From Clostridium sp. AWRP (GTDB lineage Bacteria > Bacillota > Clostridia > Clostridiales > Clostridiaceae), in the NCBI RefSeq assembly GCF_004006395.2, contig NZ_CP029758.2:310001-374000 (forward strand): DNA of 64,000 nucleotides, in the 5' to 3' direction. Position numbers and translations under genes: made by a program. Under the pieces are notes generated by a model. That model saw only the letters and a program-made list of their open reading frames with translations, did not search any database and was not told the origin of the DNA. Positions 1-8,432 of the stretch are shown one piece after another; position 1 is the first letter of the stretch, and each line of letters begins with the position of its first letter.

Positions 1-1303
1 TGGCATAAAAGTTAAAAGGTGGGTTATGCTTGGGGCCATGGGAGTACTCTTTATAATATTTGGAGTAATAGAATTTGTAAACAGAAGATTTTACAGCCTT
101 TATTATATATCATTTTATGTATTTTTAATCATATCCGGGATATTTGTAGTGTATATTTCCATAACTCAAGGTATGAGGTCTATAATAGCACTTATAAATA
201 AAGGATATTTAAGTGTGTCTCTAGATTCCAGAAAGTTGGAAAATTTAATATATGAAAAACGTCTTTTGGTAAAAGGTCCTAAAATCGTTGCTATTGGAGG
301 AGGAACTGGCCTTTCCACTATGCTAAGAGGACTTAAATACTATACGTCTAATATAACTGCTATAGTAACTGTAGCAGATGATGGAGGAGGTTCTGGAGAT
401 TTAAGGGAAGATCTTGGAATGCTCCCACCAGGAGATATAAGAAACTGTATAATGGCACTTGCTGATACTGAGCCACTTATGGAAGATTTACTCCAGTATA
501 GGTTTAAGGATGGAAGATTGAAAAATCAGAGCTTTGGAAATTTATTTTTGGCAGCTATGGATGGAATATCTGGGAATTTTGAAGAAGCTGTCCATAAGAT
601 GAGTTCTGTACTTGCGGTAACAGGTAAGGTAATGCCTGTTACCCTTGACAATTTAACTTTAAAGGCCAGATTAAAAGATGGATCTATTGTAGAGGGAGAA
701 TCAAATATTCCTCAAAAAGCATTGGAAAGAAATAGTCCAATAGATAAAGTTTTTATAGAACCTAGAGATGCTAGGGCATTAAAAGAAGCTGTAGAGGCTA
801 TAAAAGAAGCCGATGCAGTAATACTTGGACCAGGCAGCTTATATACTAGTGTAATACCAAATCTTTTAGTTGGTGATATAGCTAATGCACTGCAAAATAC
901 AAATGCTGTAAAACTTTATGTTTCAAATATAATGACTCAACCGGGAGAGACAGATGGATTTTCTGTAGAAGACCATATTAGGGCTATATTTAACCATGTC
1001 GGTGCCCCTATAATAGATTATGTAATTATAAATGTAGGTAAAATAAATACGGAGTTAGAAGGGAAATATAAAGAAGAAGAATCTCATTTAGTTAAAATAA
1101 ATGAGGATTTAGTAGATTCTATGGGAGTAAAAGTAATTGAAGGAGATTTTATAAGTATTAAGAATGGACTTATAAGGCATAATTCTGAAAAATTAGCTTC
1201 CATACTTATAGAAACTATTATGGATAAAAAGCTGCTATTTGATAGAAAGAAGATAATAGAATATTTCTATCTATCAGAAAGATTAAAGGAAAATAGGAGA
1301 TAA
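1..1303 (+). CDS. yvcK: YvcK-family gluconeogenesis factor (5' partial)
   Basis: Putative regulator of the YvcK/CofD-like family, needed in Bacillus for growth on gluconeogenic carbon sources and for cell-shape control; the family binds UDP-sugars. The nucleotide-binding core starts at IVAIGGGTGLSTMLRGLK, followed by VADDGGGSGDLRED and PPGDIRNC, which are hallmark motifs. Clostridial members carry an N-terminal membrane segment, and two hydrophobic stretches precede the core here. The first in-frame ATG is at 26, but the frame is open to base 2 and reads GIKVKRWV before it, so the true start almost certainly lies upstream of the window. It sits directly before whiA (13-bp gap), the usual rapZ-yvcK-whiA order; rapZ would be just outside. 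Confidence 0.93.
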   Translation, partial: GIKVKRWVMLGAMGVLFIIFGVIEFVNRRFYSLYYISFYVFLIISGIFVVYISITQGMRSIIALINKGYLSVSLDSRKLENLIYEKRLLVKGPKIVAIGGGTGLSTMLRGLKYYTSNITAIVTVADDGGGSGDLREDLGMLPPGDIRNCIMALADTEPLMEDLLQYRFKDGRLKNQSFGNLFLAAMDGISGNFEEAVHKMSSVLAVTGKVMPVTLDNLTLKARLKDGSIVEGESNIPQKALERNSPIDKVFIEPRDARALKEAVEAIKEADAVILGPGSLYTSVIPNLLVGDIANALQNTNAVKLYVSNIMTQPGETDGFSVEDHIRAIFNHVGAPIIDYVIINVGKINTELEGKYKEEESHLVKINEDLVDSMGVKVIEGDFISIKNGLIRHNSEKLASILIETIMDKKLLFDRKKIIEYFYLSERLKENRR

Positions 1304-1316
1304 GTGGGAGATATAT

Positions 1317-2267
1317 ATGTCATTTTCATTAAAGGTAAAAAATGAAGTTTGTAGGTATTCGGATATAGATGAGGAAGAAGCTATAGCAGAATTGTCTGCC
1401 ATAATGAAGGTTAGTGGAACTTTGATGCTTGGAGGGAATAGGCAGTTTAGCTTTAAGATAATTACTGAAAATGCTGCAATTGCCAGATTCATATTTAAGA
1501 TATTGAAGGATATTTTTCATATACATACTAGAATACTGGTTAAAAGGAGTAATTCTTTAAAAAAAAATAATGTGTACGTAATAATGATAACGGAAGATAC
1601 AGATGTAAGATCCATACTTAAAAAAGTAGGACTTTTAAAGGAAGAAGAAGATGTTTTTTCACTGGATTATAGTATACCAAAAAGTATTAGTGAAAATGAA
1701 AAACTAAAAAAGGCATATATAAGGGGAGCTTTTTTAGGTGGTGGGAGCATAAGTAATCCAGAAAAGACATATCACCTTGAATTTGTAACTCATGACAATG
1801 ATTATGCCTTGGATTTGAGTAAACTTATAAATGGATATGGATTAAGTTCTAAAGTAATACAGAGAAAGAGCAGTTTTATAGTGTATATTAAAGAGGGAGA
1901 GCAGATAGTGGATCTTTTAAATATAATAGGAGCACACTCTTCTCTTTTGGAATTAGAGAACATAAGGATAATGAAGGAGATGAGGAATAACGTAAATAGG
2001 CTGGTGAATTGTGAGACTGCAAATTTGAGTAAAACTGTTAATGCAGCAGTAAGACAAATGGAGAGTATAAAGCTTATACAAAAAGAAATAGGGTTAAGTA
2101 GGCTGCCTGAAAATTTAAGGGATATTGCAGAACTTAGGTTAAATTATCCGGATGAATCTTTGAAGGAATTAGGTGAAATGTTGAACCCTAAAGTAGGTAA
2201 ATCTGGAGTAAATCACAGACTTAGGAGAATTGAGAAAATAGCAGATGAACTGAGAAAAGAAAGGTAG
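1317..2267 (+). CDS. whiA: DNA-binding protein WhiA
   Basis: WhiA homologue of 316 aa, the usual length. In Firmicutes it influences cell division and chromosome segregation; in Streptomyces it is a sporulation regulator. The protein has an N-terminal LAGLIDADG-like fold (the segment around AYIRGAFLGGGSISNPEKTY, residues about 130-150) that has lost nuclease residues in this family, and a C-terminal helix-turn-helix with NRLVNCETANLSKT and LKELGEMLNPKVGKSGVNHR. ATG at 1317 follows the purine-rich AGTGGGAG. It forms an operon with the upstream yvcK and the downstream CBS-domain gene, which starts 11 bp later. Confidence 0.95.
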   Translation: MSFSLKVKNEVCRYSDIDEEEAIAELSAIMKVSGTLMLGGNRQFSFKIITENAAIARFIFKILKDIFHIHTRILVKRSNSLKKNNVYVIMITEDTDVRSILKKVGLLKEEEDVFSLDYSIPKSISENEKLKKAYIRGAFLGGGSISNPEKTYHLEFVTHDNDYALDLSKLINGYGLSSKVIQRKSSFIVYIKEGEQIVDLLNIIGAHSSLLELENIRIMKEMRNNVNRLVNCETANLSKTVNAAVRQMESIKLIQKEIGLSRLPENLRDIAELRLNYPDESLKELGEMLNPKVGKSGVNHRLRRIEKIADELRKER

Positions 2268-2278
2268 GCACAGATTAT

Positions 2279-3583
2279 ATGTCAAAACATGAGGATATAA
2301 TCAAGTACATACTTTCACTAGAAACTGGTACTAAAATTTCAGTGAGAAGTATAGCAAGTGAGTTAGGGGTTAGTGATGGAACGGCATATAGGGCTATAAA
2401 AGATTCAGATAGCCTTGGAATAGTCACTACAATTCCAAGAGTGGGAACTGTGCGAATTGAAAAAGTTGAAAAGAAAAATATGGAGTCTCTAACTTATGGT
2501 GAAGTAATAAATATAGTAGATGGAAGTTTGCTTGGGGGAAAAAATGGAGTACATAAAGTGCTGCATCGATTTATAATAGGAGCTATGACCATAGAGGCCA
2601 TGAAACAGTATATAAAAAAAGATTGTTTAGTCATAATAGGGAATAGAGAAGAAGCACAAAGACTTGCCCTTTTAAACGATGCAGGAGTACTTATAACTGG
2701 TGGCTTTGGATGCAGCAATCAGATAAAGAACCTGGCTAACGAAAAGTGTCTTCCAATAATATCTACTAGCTATGATACTTTTACTGTAGCTAGTATGATA
2801 AATAAAGCTATTTCAGAAAATTTAATAAAAAAAGAAATAGTACTTGTAGAAGATATAATGCAAATTAACCCGTCTTATCTTAATGTTAAAGATACGGTAC
2901 TTAAATGGAAGCAAATGATGAAAGAATTTAAACATGACAGATATCCTGTAGTAGATGATGAAAATAAACTAGTAGGAATTGTTGCACCAAAGGATTTACC
3001 AAGTCATGGTTCTGATGACGAGCTTATAAGTAGAGTTATGTCTAAAGAACCCATTACGGTGACACCTAAAACTACGGTTGCCTATGCAGCTCACATAATG
3101 GGCTGGGACGGTATAGAATTATTTCCTGTAGTAAAGGGGAAAAAATTAGTTGGAGTTATAACTAGGAGAGATGTAATAAAAGCACTTCAATATATGGCAA
3201 GGCAGCCTCAATTAGCAGAAACCCTTGAAGATGCTATATTGAAAAAATTTGAATTCCAAATTAAAGATGGAAGAAACTGTTTTACAGGAAAAATAACCCC
3301 TGAAATGTTGGACTCTATGGGAACAGGCTCCTGGGGTACTTTGAATATGCTTTTATCTACCATGGCAATTGTAATCTTAAGGCAGAAAAATAATGCCAAT
3401 ATACTTGTAGATAGCATAGCTACATATTTTATGAAACCTGTACAAATTGATAACGAAATCACTATATATGTAGATATAATAGGAAAGGGTATAAATTACT
3501 GCAGAGTAGAAGTTAATATGTTTGATGATAAAAATGATATAGTGGGAAAAAGCATTTTATCTGCAAAAATGATAAGAAGGTAA
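2279..3583 (+). CDS. HTH-DRTGG-CBS-hotdog regulator (YtoI-like)
   Basis: A 434-aa multidomain protein with the architecture of Bacillus YtoI. It has an N-terminal winged helix (about residues 1-65, with SVRSIASELGVSDGTAYRAI), a DRTGG domain (about 70-185), two CBS motifs (about 195-310, ending in VGVITRRDVIKAL), and a C-terminal hotdog thioesterase-like domain (about 320-430). CBS pairs usually bind adenine nucleotides, so it may couple a nucleotide signal to DNA binding. The ligand and targets are not known to me. It is probably co-transcribed with whiA. Confidence 0.85.
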   Translation: MSKHEDIIKYILSLETGTKISVRSIASELGVSDGTAYRAIKDSDSLGIVTTIPRVGTVRIEKVEKKNMESLTYGEVINIVDGSLLGGKNGVHKVLHRFIIGAMTIEAMKQYIKKDCLVIIGNREEAQRLALLNDAGVLITGGFGCSNQIKNLANEKCLPIISTSYDTFTVASMINKAISENLIKKEIVLVEDIMQINPSYLNVKDTVLKWKQMMKEFKHDRYPVVDDENKLVGIVAPKDLPSHGSDDELISRVMSKEPITVTPKTTVAYAAHIMGWDGIELFPVVKGKKLVGVITRRDVIKALQYMARQPQLAETLEDAILKKFEFQIKDGRNCFTGKITPEMLDSMGTGSWGTLNMLLSTMAIVILRQKNNANILVDSIATYFMKPVQIDNEITIYVDIIGKGINYCRVEVNMFDDKNDIVGKSILSAKMIRR

Positions 3584-3586
3584 TTA

Positions 3587-3660
3587 ATTCACAATGCACG
3601 ATGCACAATTCACAATTAAGGATGATTTCCTTCCGTTAAAACTTTAGAAAATCTAAAATA
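3587..3660. repeat. Dispersed intergenic repeat, copy A
   Basis: Intergenic segment with direct-repeat words (CACAATGCACGATGCACAAT) followed by AAGGATGATTTCCTTCCG and AGAAAATCTA. Nearly the same string occurs at 51315-51380 and a diverged one at 43100-43160. It lies between the YtoI-like gene and dnaE. It has no coding potential and looks like a clostridial dispersed intergenic element rather than a gene-specific regulatory site. Confidence 0.6.
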
Positions 3661-3742
3661 TAGCATTATTGAAGAAAAACTTCAATAAGCTTCGTATGTG
3701 CGAAAGTTGAGTTATTTAGTTTAAAGGAGGAGGGATGATTTA

Positions 3743-6700
3743 ATGGGTGAAGAAAAACATAAATGGGTGAGTTTACACCAGCATACGGAATATTCCCTCC
3801 TGGATTCTTCAGCTAAAATTCCAGAACTTATAGCTAGGGCAAAAGAACTTGGAATGGATAGTATGGCAATAACAGACCATGGTGTTATGTATGGGTGTGT
3901 GGAATTTTATAAAGAAGCAAAGGCCCAGGGAATCAAGCCTATAATAGGCTGTGAAATATATGTATCTCAGGGAGATATGACTATAAAGCAAAATAATGGC
4001 AAAAATGAAAATTACCATCTGGTGCTTTTGGTGAAAAATGAAGAAGGATATCAAAATTTAATGAAAATAGTATCCACAGCTTCTATAAAAGGATTTTACT
4101 ATAAACCAAGGGTAGACCATGATTATTTGAAAAATCACAGTGAAGGGCTAATAGCACTAAGTGCTTGTATGAGTGGTGAAGTTCAATCCAATATATTAAA
4201 AGGAAATATAGATAAAGCTGAAGAGACAGCTTTGTTTTATAAAAATACTTTTAAAGATGGTTTTTATTTAGAAGTTCAATATCATGGAATAGCAGATCAG
4301 CTCAAGATAAATGAACAGTTGATTTCTATGTCTAAAAAATTAAACATACCTTTGGTTGCTACAAATGATGTGCATTATATAAAAAAGGAAGATTACAGGG
4401 CTCATGATATTTTACTTTGTATACAAACTGGTAAAACTGTAGATGAAGAAAATAGAATGAGATATCCTTCGGATGAATTTTATCTAAAGTCGCCAGATGA
4501 GATGTATGATATGTTTTCCAACGTGCCAGAGTCTCTAGAGAATACGATTAAAATAGCAGATCAATGTAATTTTGACTATGAGTTTCATAAATCAAAGCTT
4601 CCTAAATTTCCCCTACCGGAAGACACAGATCCTTATGAGTACATGAAGGATTTATGCTATAAGGGACTTTATAAAAGATATAATGATGTAACAGATGAAT
4701 TGAAAAGTAGGCTGGAATATGAGCTGGGCATAATAAAGAAAATGGGCTATGTTGACTACTTTCTTATAGTATGGGATTTTATAAGATTTGCGAGAAAAAA
4801 TGGGATAATGACAGGACCTGGACGAGGAAGTGGAGCAGGTTCTATAGTTGCCTATACACTTGAAATAACTAAAATAGATCCTATAAAATATAAGCTTATA
4901 TTTGAACGTTTCCTAAATCCTGAAAGAGTTTCTATGCCGGATATTGACAGTGATTTTTGTTATGAAAGGCGTGGAGAAGTAATAGATTATGTGGTAGAAA
5001 AGTATGGAAAAGACAGTGTGTCTCAAATTATAACTTTTGGAACTATGGCAGCTAAGATGTGTATAAGAGATGTAGGTAGAGCGATGAATTACAGTTATGG
5101 GGAAGTAGATAGAATAGCCAAAATGATACCTTCAATTCCCAATATAACTATAGATAAAGCACTTGATATGAATCCTGAGTTTAAAGAAGCTTATGACAGT
5201 GAGTCAAGAACTAAAGAACTTATAGATATTGCTAGAGCACTTGAAGGACTTCCAAGGCATACATCTACCCATGCGGCAGGAGTTGTTATAGCTTCAGAAC
5301 CTCTTGTAAATTATGTGCCACTTCAAAAAAATGAAGATAATATAGTTACACAATTTACTATGAACACTCTGGAGGAGCTAGGACTTCTCAAAATGGACTT
5401 TTTAGGATTGCGTACGTTGACTGTTTTAAGAGATGCTGTTGAAATGATTAAAGAGGATAAGGGTATAGAAATTGATTTAGATACTATAGATTATGATGAT
5501 AAAGCTGTTTACAATATGATAGGTGAAGGAAAAACTGTAGGGGTATTTCAACTTGAATCGCCTGGTTTTAGTTCTTTTATGAAGGAACTAAAACCAGATT
5601 CTTTGGAGGATATAATAGCAGGGATAAGCCTTTATAGACCAGGACCTATGTCAGAAATACCCAAATATATTAAAAACAAAAATAACCCTGAGGGAATAGA
5701 ATATGTAACCCCTCAGCTTGAACACATTCTTTCTGTTACTTATGGATGCATGGTATACCAGGAACAGGTAATGCAAATTGTAAGGGATTTAGCAGGATAT
5801 TCCATGGGTCGAAGTGATCTGGTAAGACGTGCTATGTCAAAAAAGAAGCACCATGTTATGGAGGAAGAGAGACATAATTTTGTATATGGAATTGTAGATG
5901 AAAAAGGAGAAATACAGGTACCAGGCTGTGTGCGCAATGGTATATCTGAAAAAATAGCCAATGACATATTTGATTCTATGATGGATTTTGCATCCTATGC
6001 ATTTAACAAATCACATGCTGCAGCCTATGCTGTAGTGGCATTTAGAACGGCGTATTTAATGTATTATTATCCTACTGAGTTTACAGCAGCTATGCTAAAT
6101 AGTGTAAAAGGAGATAGTGAAAAAGTAGCCTATTATATAAGGTTTGCCAAAAGTATTGGAATAGAAATAATGCCTCCAAGTATTAATGAAAGCTGTACAA
6201 AGTTTACAGTAGAAGATGGAAATATAAGATTTGGGTTATCTGCTATAAAAAATGTAGGTGAAAATGTAATAGATAGTATAGTTAGATCAAGGTCAAAACA
6301 TGGTAAGTTTAAAGACCTGGTGGATTTCTGTAATAGTATAGACTTAAATTCTATAAACAAGAGGGTAGTGGAGAGTTTAATTAAAGCAGGTGCTTTTGAC
6401 TGTTTTGGAGTGCTGAGGTCTCAACTTATAGCAGTACATGAAAAAGTAATTGACAGCGTTATAAATTCTAGAAAAAAGAATATAGAAGGACAGGTGAGCT
6501 TATTTTCTCAAATTGAAGACAGCAGTGTAAGAATAAAGTATCCTTCTATAGAAGAATTTAAGAAAATGGATATGCTAGCTATGGAAAAGGAAATGACTGG
6601 ATTATACCTTTCAGGACATCCGCTGGATGAATATGCAAGGACATTAGAATTGCAGGCAAATACTAAAATATCTGATATAGTAGGTAGGAAGACTTTAGAA

Positions 6701-7219
6701 GATAATTTTGTAGAGGAAGCTAAAGTAAATGATGGAGATAGAGTTATAGTTGGTGGGATACTCTCCGAAGTATCTAAAAAGATTACTAAAAATAATGATA
6801 TGATGGCTTTTGCAAAGTTAGAAGATCTTTATGGAATTATGGAGATAATAGTATTTCCCAAAGTGTTTCAGAGATTCAAGAGCCTAATTGAAGATGATTA
6901 TATGATCATAGTGAAAGGAAGAGTAAGTGTTAGGGAAGATGAACAGCCTAAGCTTCTTTGTGAAGTTATAGAGCCTCTGGTGAGAATAGATACGGAAAAA
7001 CTTTATATTTTGATTGAAGATCAAGATATTTTAAAAGAAGCTTTAGAGACACTTAGATCAGTATTTGTAAATTTTAAAGGAAATATTCCTGTATATTTGT
7101 GCACAAAAAAAGAAAGAAAAAAGTTTAGGTTGGACAGGGAATTATGGATAAAATCTGATTTGGAACTTATGTCTTTTTTAAGAAAAAACTTTGGAGATAA
7201 TAATGTAAAAATTATATAG
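3743..7219 (+). CDS. dnaE: DNA polymerase III alpha subunit (DnaE type)
   Basis: Replicative polymerase subunit of 1158 aa. The N-terminal PHP domain begins HQHTEYSLLDSSAKI and contains AITDHGVMYGC. The palm has PGRGSGAGSIVAY and the catalytic acidic pair in PDIDSDF, followed by HTSTHAAGVVIAS and YQEQVMQI. The C-terminal part has helix-hairpin-helix and OB-fold regions (about 990-1070). Length and the lack of an inserted 3'-5' exonuclease mark it as DnaE, not PolC. ATG at 3743 is preceded by AAAGGAGGAGGG. It is likely its own transcription unit, upstream of pfkA and pyk, an order common in Firmicutes. Confidence 0.97.
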   Translation: MGEEKHKWVSLHQHTEYSLLDSSAKIPELIARAKELGMDSMAITDHGVMYGCVEFYKEAKAQGIKPIIGCEIYVSQGDMTIKQNNGKNENYHLVLLVKNEEGYQNLMKIVSTASIKGFYYKPRVDHDYLKNHSEGLIALSACMSGEVQSNILKGNIDKAEETALFYKNTFKDGFYLEVQYHGIADQLKINEQLISMSKKLNIPLVATNDVHYIKKEDYRAHDILLCIQTGKTVDEENRMRYPSDEFYLKSPDEMYDMFSNVPESLENTIKIADQCNFDYEFHKSKLPKFPLPEDTDPYEYMKDLCYKGLYKRYNDVTDELKSRLEYELGIIKKMGYVDYFLIVWDFIRFARKNGIMTGPGRGSGAGSIVAYTLEITKIDPIKYKLIFERFLNPERVSMPDIDSDFCYERRGEVIDYVVEKYGKDSVSQIITFGTMAAKMCIRDVGRAMNYSYGEVDRIAKMIPSIPNITIDKALDMNPEFKEAYDSESRTKELIDIARALEGLPRHTSTHAAGVVIASEPLVNYVPLQKNEDNIVTQFTMNTLEELGLLKMDFLGLRTLTVLRDAVEMIKEDKGIEIDLDTIDYDDKAVYNMIGEGKTVGVFQLESPGFSSFMKELKPDSLEDIIAGISLYRPGPMSEIPKYIKNKNNPEGIEYVTPQLEHILSVTYGCMVYQEQVMQIVRDLAGYSMGRSDLVRRAMSKKKHHVMEEERHNFVYGIVDEKGEIQVPGCVRNGISEKIANDIFDSMMDFASYAFNKSHAAAYAVVAFRTAYLMYYYPTEFTAAMLNSVKGDSEKVAYYIRFAKSIGIEIMPPSINESCTKFTVEDGNIRFGLSAIKNVGENVIDSIVRSRSKHGKFKDLVDFCNSIDLNSINKRVVESLIKAGAFDCFGVLRSQLIAVHEKVIDSVINSRKKNIEGQVSLFSQIEDSSVRIKYPSIEEFKKMDMLAMEKEMTGLYLSGHPLDEYARTLELQANTKISDIVGRKTLEDNFVEEAKVNDGDRVIVGGILSEVSKKITKNNDMMAFAKLEDLYGIMEIIVFPKVFQRFKSLIEDDYMIIVKGRVSVREDEQPKLLCEVIEPLVRIDTEKLYILIEDQDILKEALETLRSVFVNFKGNIPVYLCTKKERKKFRLDRELWIKSDLELMSFLRKNFGDNNVKII

Positions 7220-7248
7220 ATAAGAAGTATATTTTTGTGATAAAACAA

Positions 7249-7287
7249 CCAAAATATTATAAGAAAGAGATTCTTATAATATTTTGG
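7249..7287. terminator. Hairpin after dnaE
   Basis: A perfect 15-bp stem (CCAAAATATTATAAG at 7249-7263 with its complement at 7273-7287) and a 9-nt loop lie 30 bp after the dnaE stop. No strong U-run follows, so termination may be imperfect; it could also act as a processing or stability hairpin. Confidence 0.55.
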
Positions 7288-7395
7288 CTATTAGAATTTT
7301 ATTTGAATAAAGTTCATAATGTGGTGAAAAGTACATAATTGTATGTTATAATTATGATTGTAATTGTAGTAAATTAAGTTGGTTTTAACTAAAGC

Positions 7396-7428
7396 GGGAC
7401 ATAAATAGTCCCTGCGGTCATAGGGGGT
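7396..7428 (+). promoter_or_regulatory. Alternative hairpins in the pfkA leader
   Basis: GGGAC at 7396-7400 can pair with GTCCC at 7408-7412. The overlapping CCCT at 7410-7413 can instead pair with AGGG of the Shine-Dalgarno sequence at 7422-7427. The two pairings exclude each other, so one would free and the other hide the ribosome binding site. This is read from the sequence; no known riboswitch family is recognised. Confidence 0.3.
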
Positions 7429-7434
7429 GTGCAT

Positions 7435-8391
7435 ATGAAAACAATAGCTGTATTAACAAGTGGAGGAGATGCTCCTGGCATGAATGCTGCTATAAGGGCA
7501 GTAGTGAGGACAGCTCTAGATAAAAACTTAAACGTAATGGGAATTAAAAGAGGATATAGTGGATTAATGAATGGCGAAATAGTACCCATGCAGAGAAGTA
7601 GTGTTGCAGACATTATACAAAGGGGAGGAACTATATTAAAAACTGCTAGATCTAAGGAATTTAAAACAGAAGAAGGAAGAAAAAGAGCAGTAAATATATT
7701 AAAAACATTTAGAATAGATGGATTAGTAGTAATAGGTGGAGATGGATCCTTTAGGGGGGCTAATGAATTATCTAAATTAGGAATAGCTACGATAGGATTA
7801 CCTGGAACTATAGATAATGATTTGGCATATACAGATTTTACTATAGGATTTGATACAGCAGTAAATACCGTTTTAGATGCTATAAATAAGTTAAGAGATA
7901 CCTCTACTTCTCATGAAAGAGTAAGTATTGTAGAGGTTATGGGAAGAAATTGTGGAGATATAGCTCTTTATTCTGGGCTTGCAGGTGGAGCTGAAAATAT
8001 AATTTTACCTGAAAAAGGATATGATGAACAAGAATTGTGTAGAGGTATATTAGAAGCAAAGATGAAGGGAAAAATGCACAATTTAATATTACTTGCAGAA
8101 GGTATTGGTGGAGCTGAAGCTTTAGCTGAGAAGGTTGAGAATATTACTGGTATAGAAACTCGAGCTACAAAACTTGGACATATTCAAAGAGGAGGAAGTC
8201 CTACTTGTTCAGATAGAATTTTAGCTTCAAGATTTGGATATAGGGCTGTTGAATTGTTAGAGCAAGGAAAGTCTTCTAGAGTTGTTGGAACTAGAAATGG
8301 TAAAGTTATTGATTTGGATATAAATGAGGCATTAAGCCAGCCAAGAAGGTTTGATGAAAAGCTGTATGAGATAGCTTATGCGCTAGCGTAA
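7435..8391 (+). CDS. pfkA: 6-phosphofructokinase
   Basis: ATP-dependent phosphofructokinase, the committed step of glycolysis (fructose 6-phosphate to fructose 1,6-bisphosphate). The protein starts MKTIAVLTSGGDAPGMN, with GGDGS and the catalytic PGTIDND motif, and is 318 aa, the normal bacterial length. An in-frame GTG lies 6 bp upstream at 7429, but ATG 7435 is preferred: it matches the family N-terminus and is better spaced from AGGGGG at 7422-7427. pyk follows after 41 bp, making a typical pfkA-pyk glycolytic operon. Confidence 0.97.
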   Translation: MKTIAVLTSGGDAPGMNAAIRAVVRTALDKNLNVMGIKRGYSGLMNGEIVPMQRSSVADIIQRGGTILKTARSKEFKTEEGRKRAVNILKTFRIDGLVVIGGDGSFRGANELSKLGIATIGLPGTIDNDLAYTDFTIGFDTAVNTVLDAINKLRDTSTSHERVSIVEVMGRNCGDIALYSGLAGGAENIILPEKGYDEQELCRGILEAKMKGKMHNLILLAEGIGGAEALAEKVENITGIETRATKLGHIQRGGSPTCSDRILASRFGYRAVELLEQGKSSRVVGTRNGKVIDLDINEALSQPRRFDEKLYEIAYALA

Positions 8392-8432
8392 ATAATATTT
8401 TAAACCAATTTTGTGTTAAGGAGTGTGTTACT

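Noticed and set aside
7249..7287. dnaE-downstream hairpin as a riboswitch part
   Set aside because: No conserved aptamer motif precedes it; a plain hairpin explains it.
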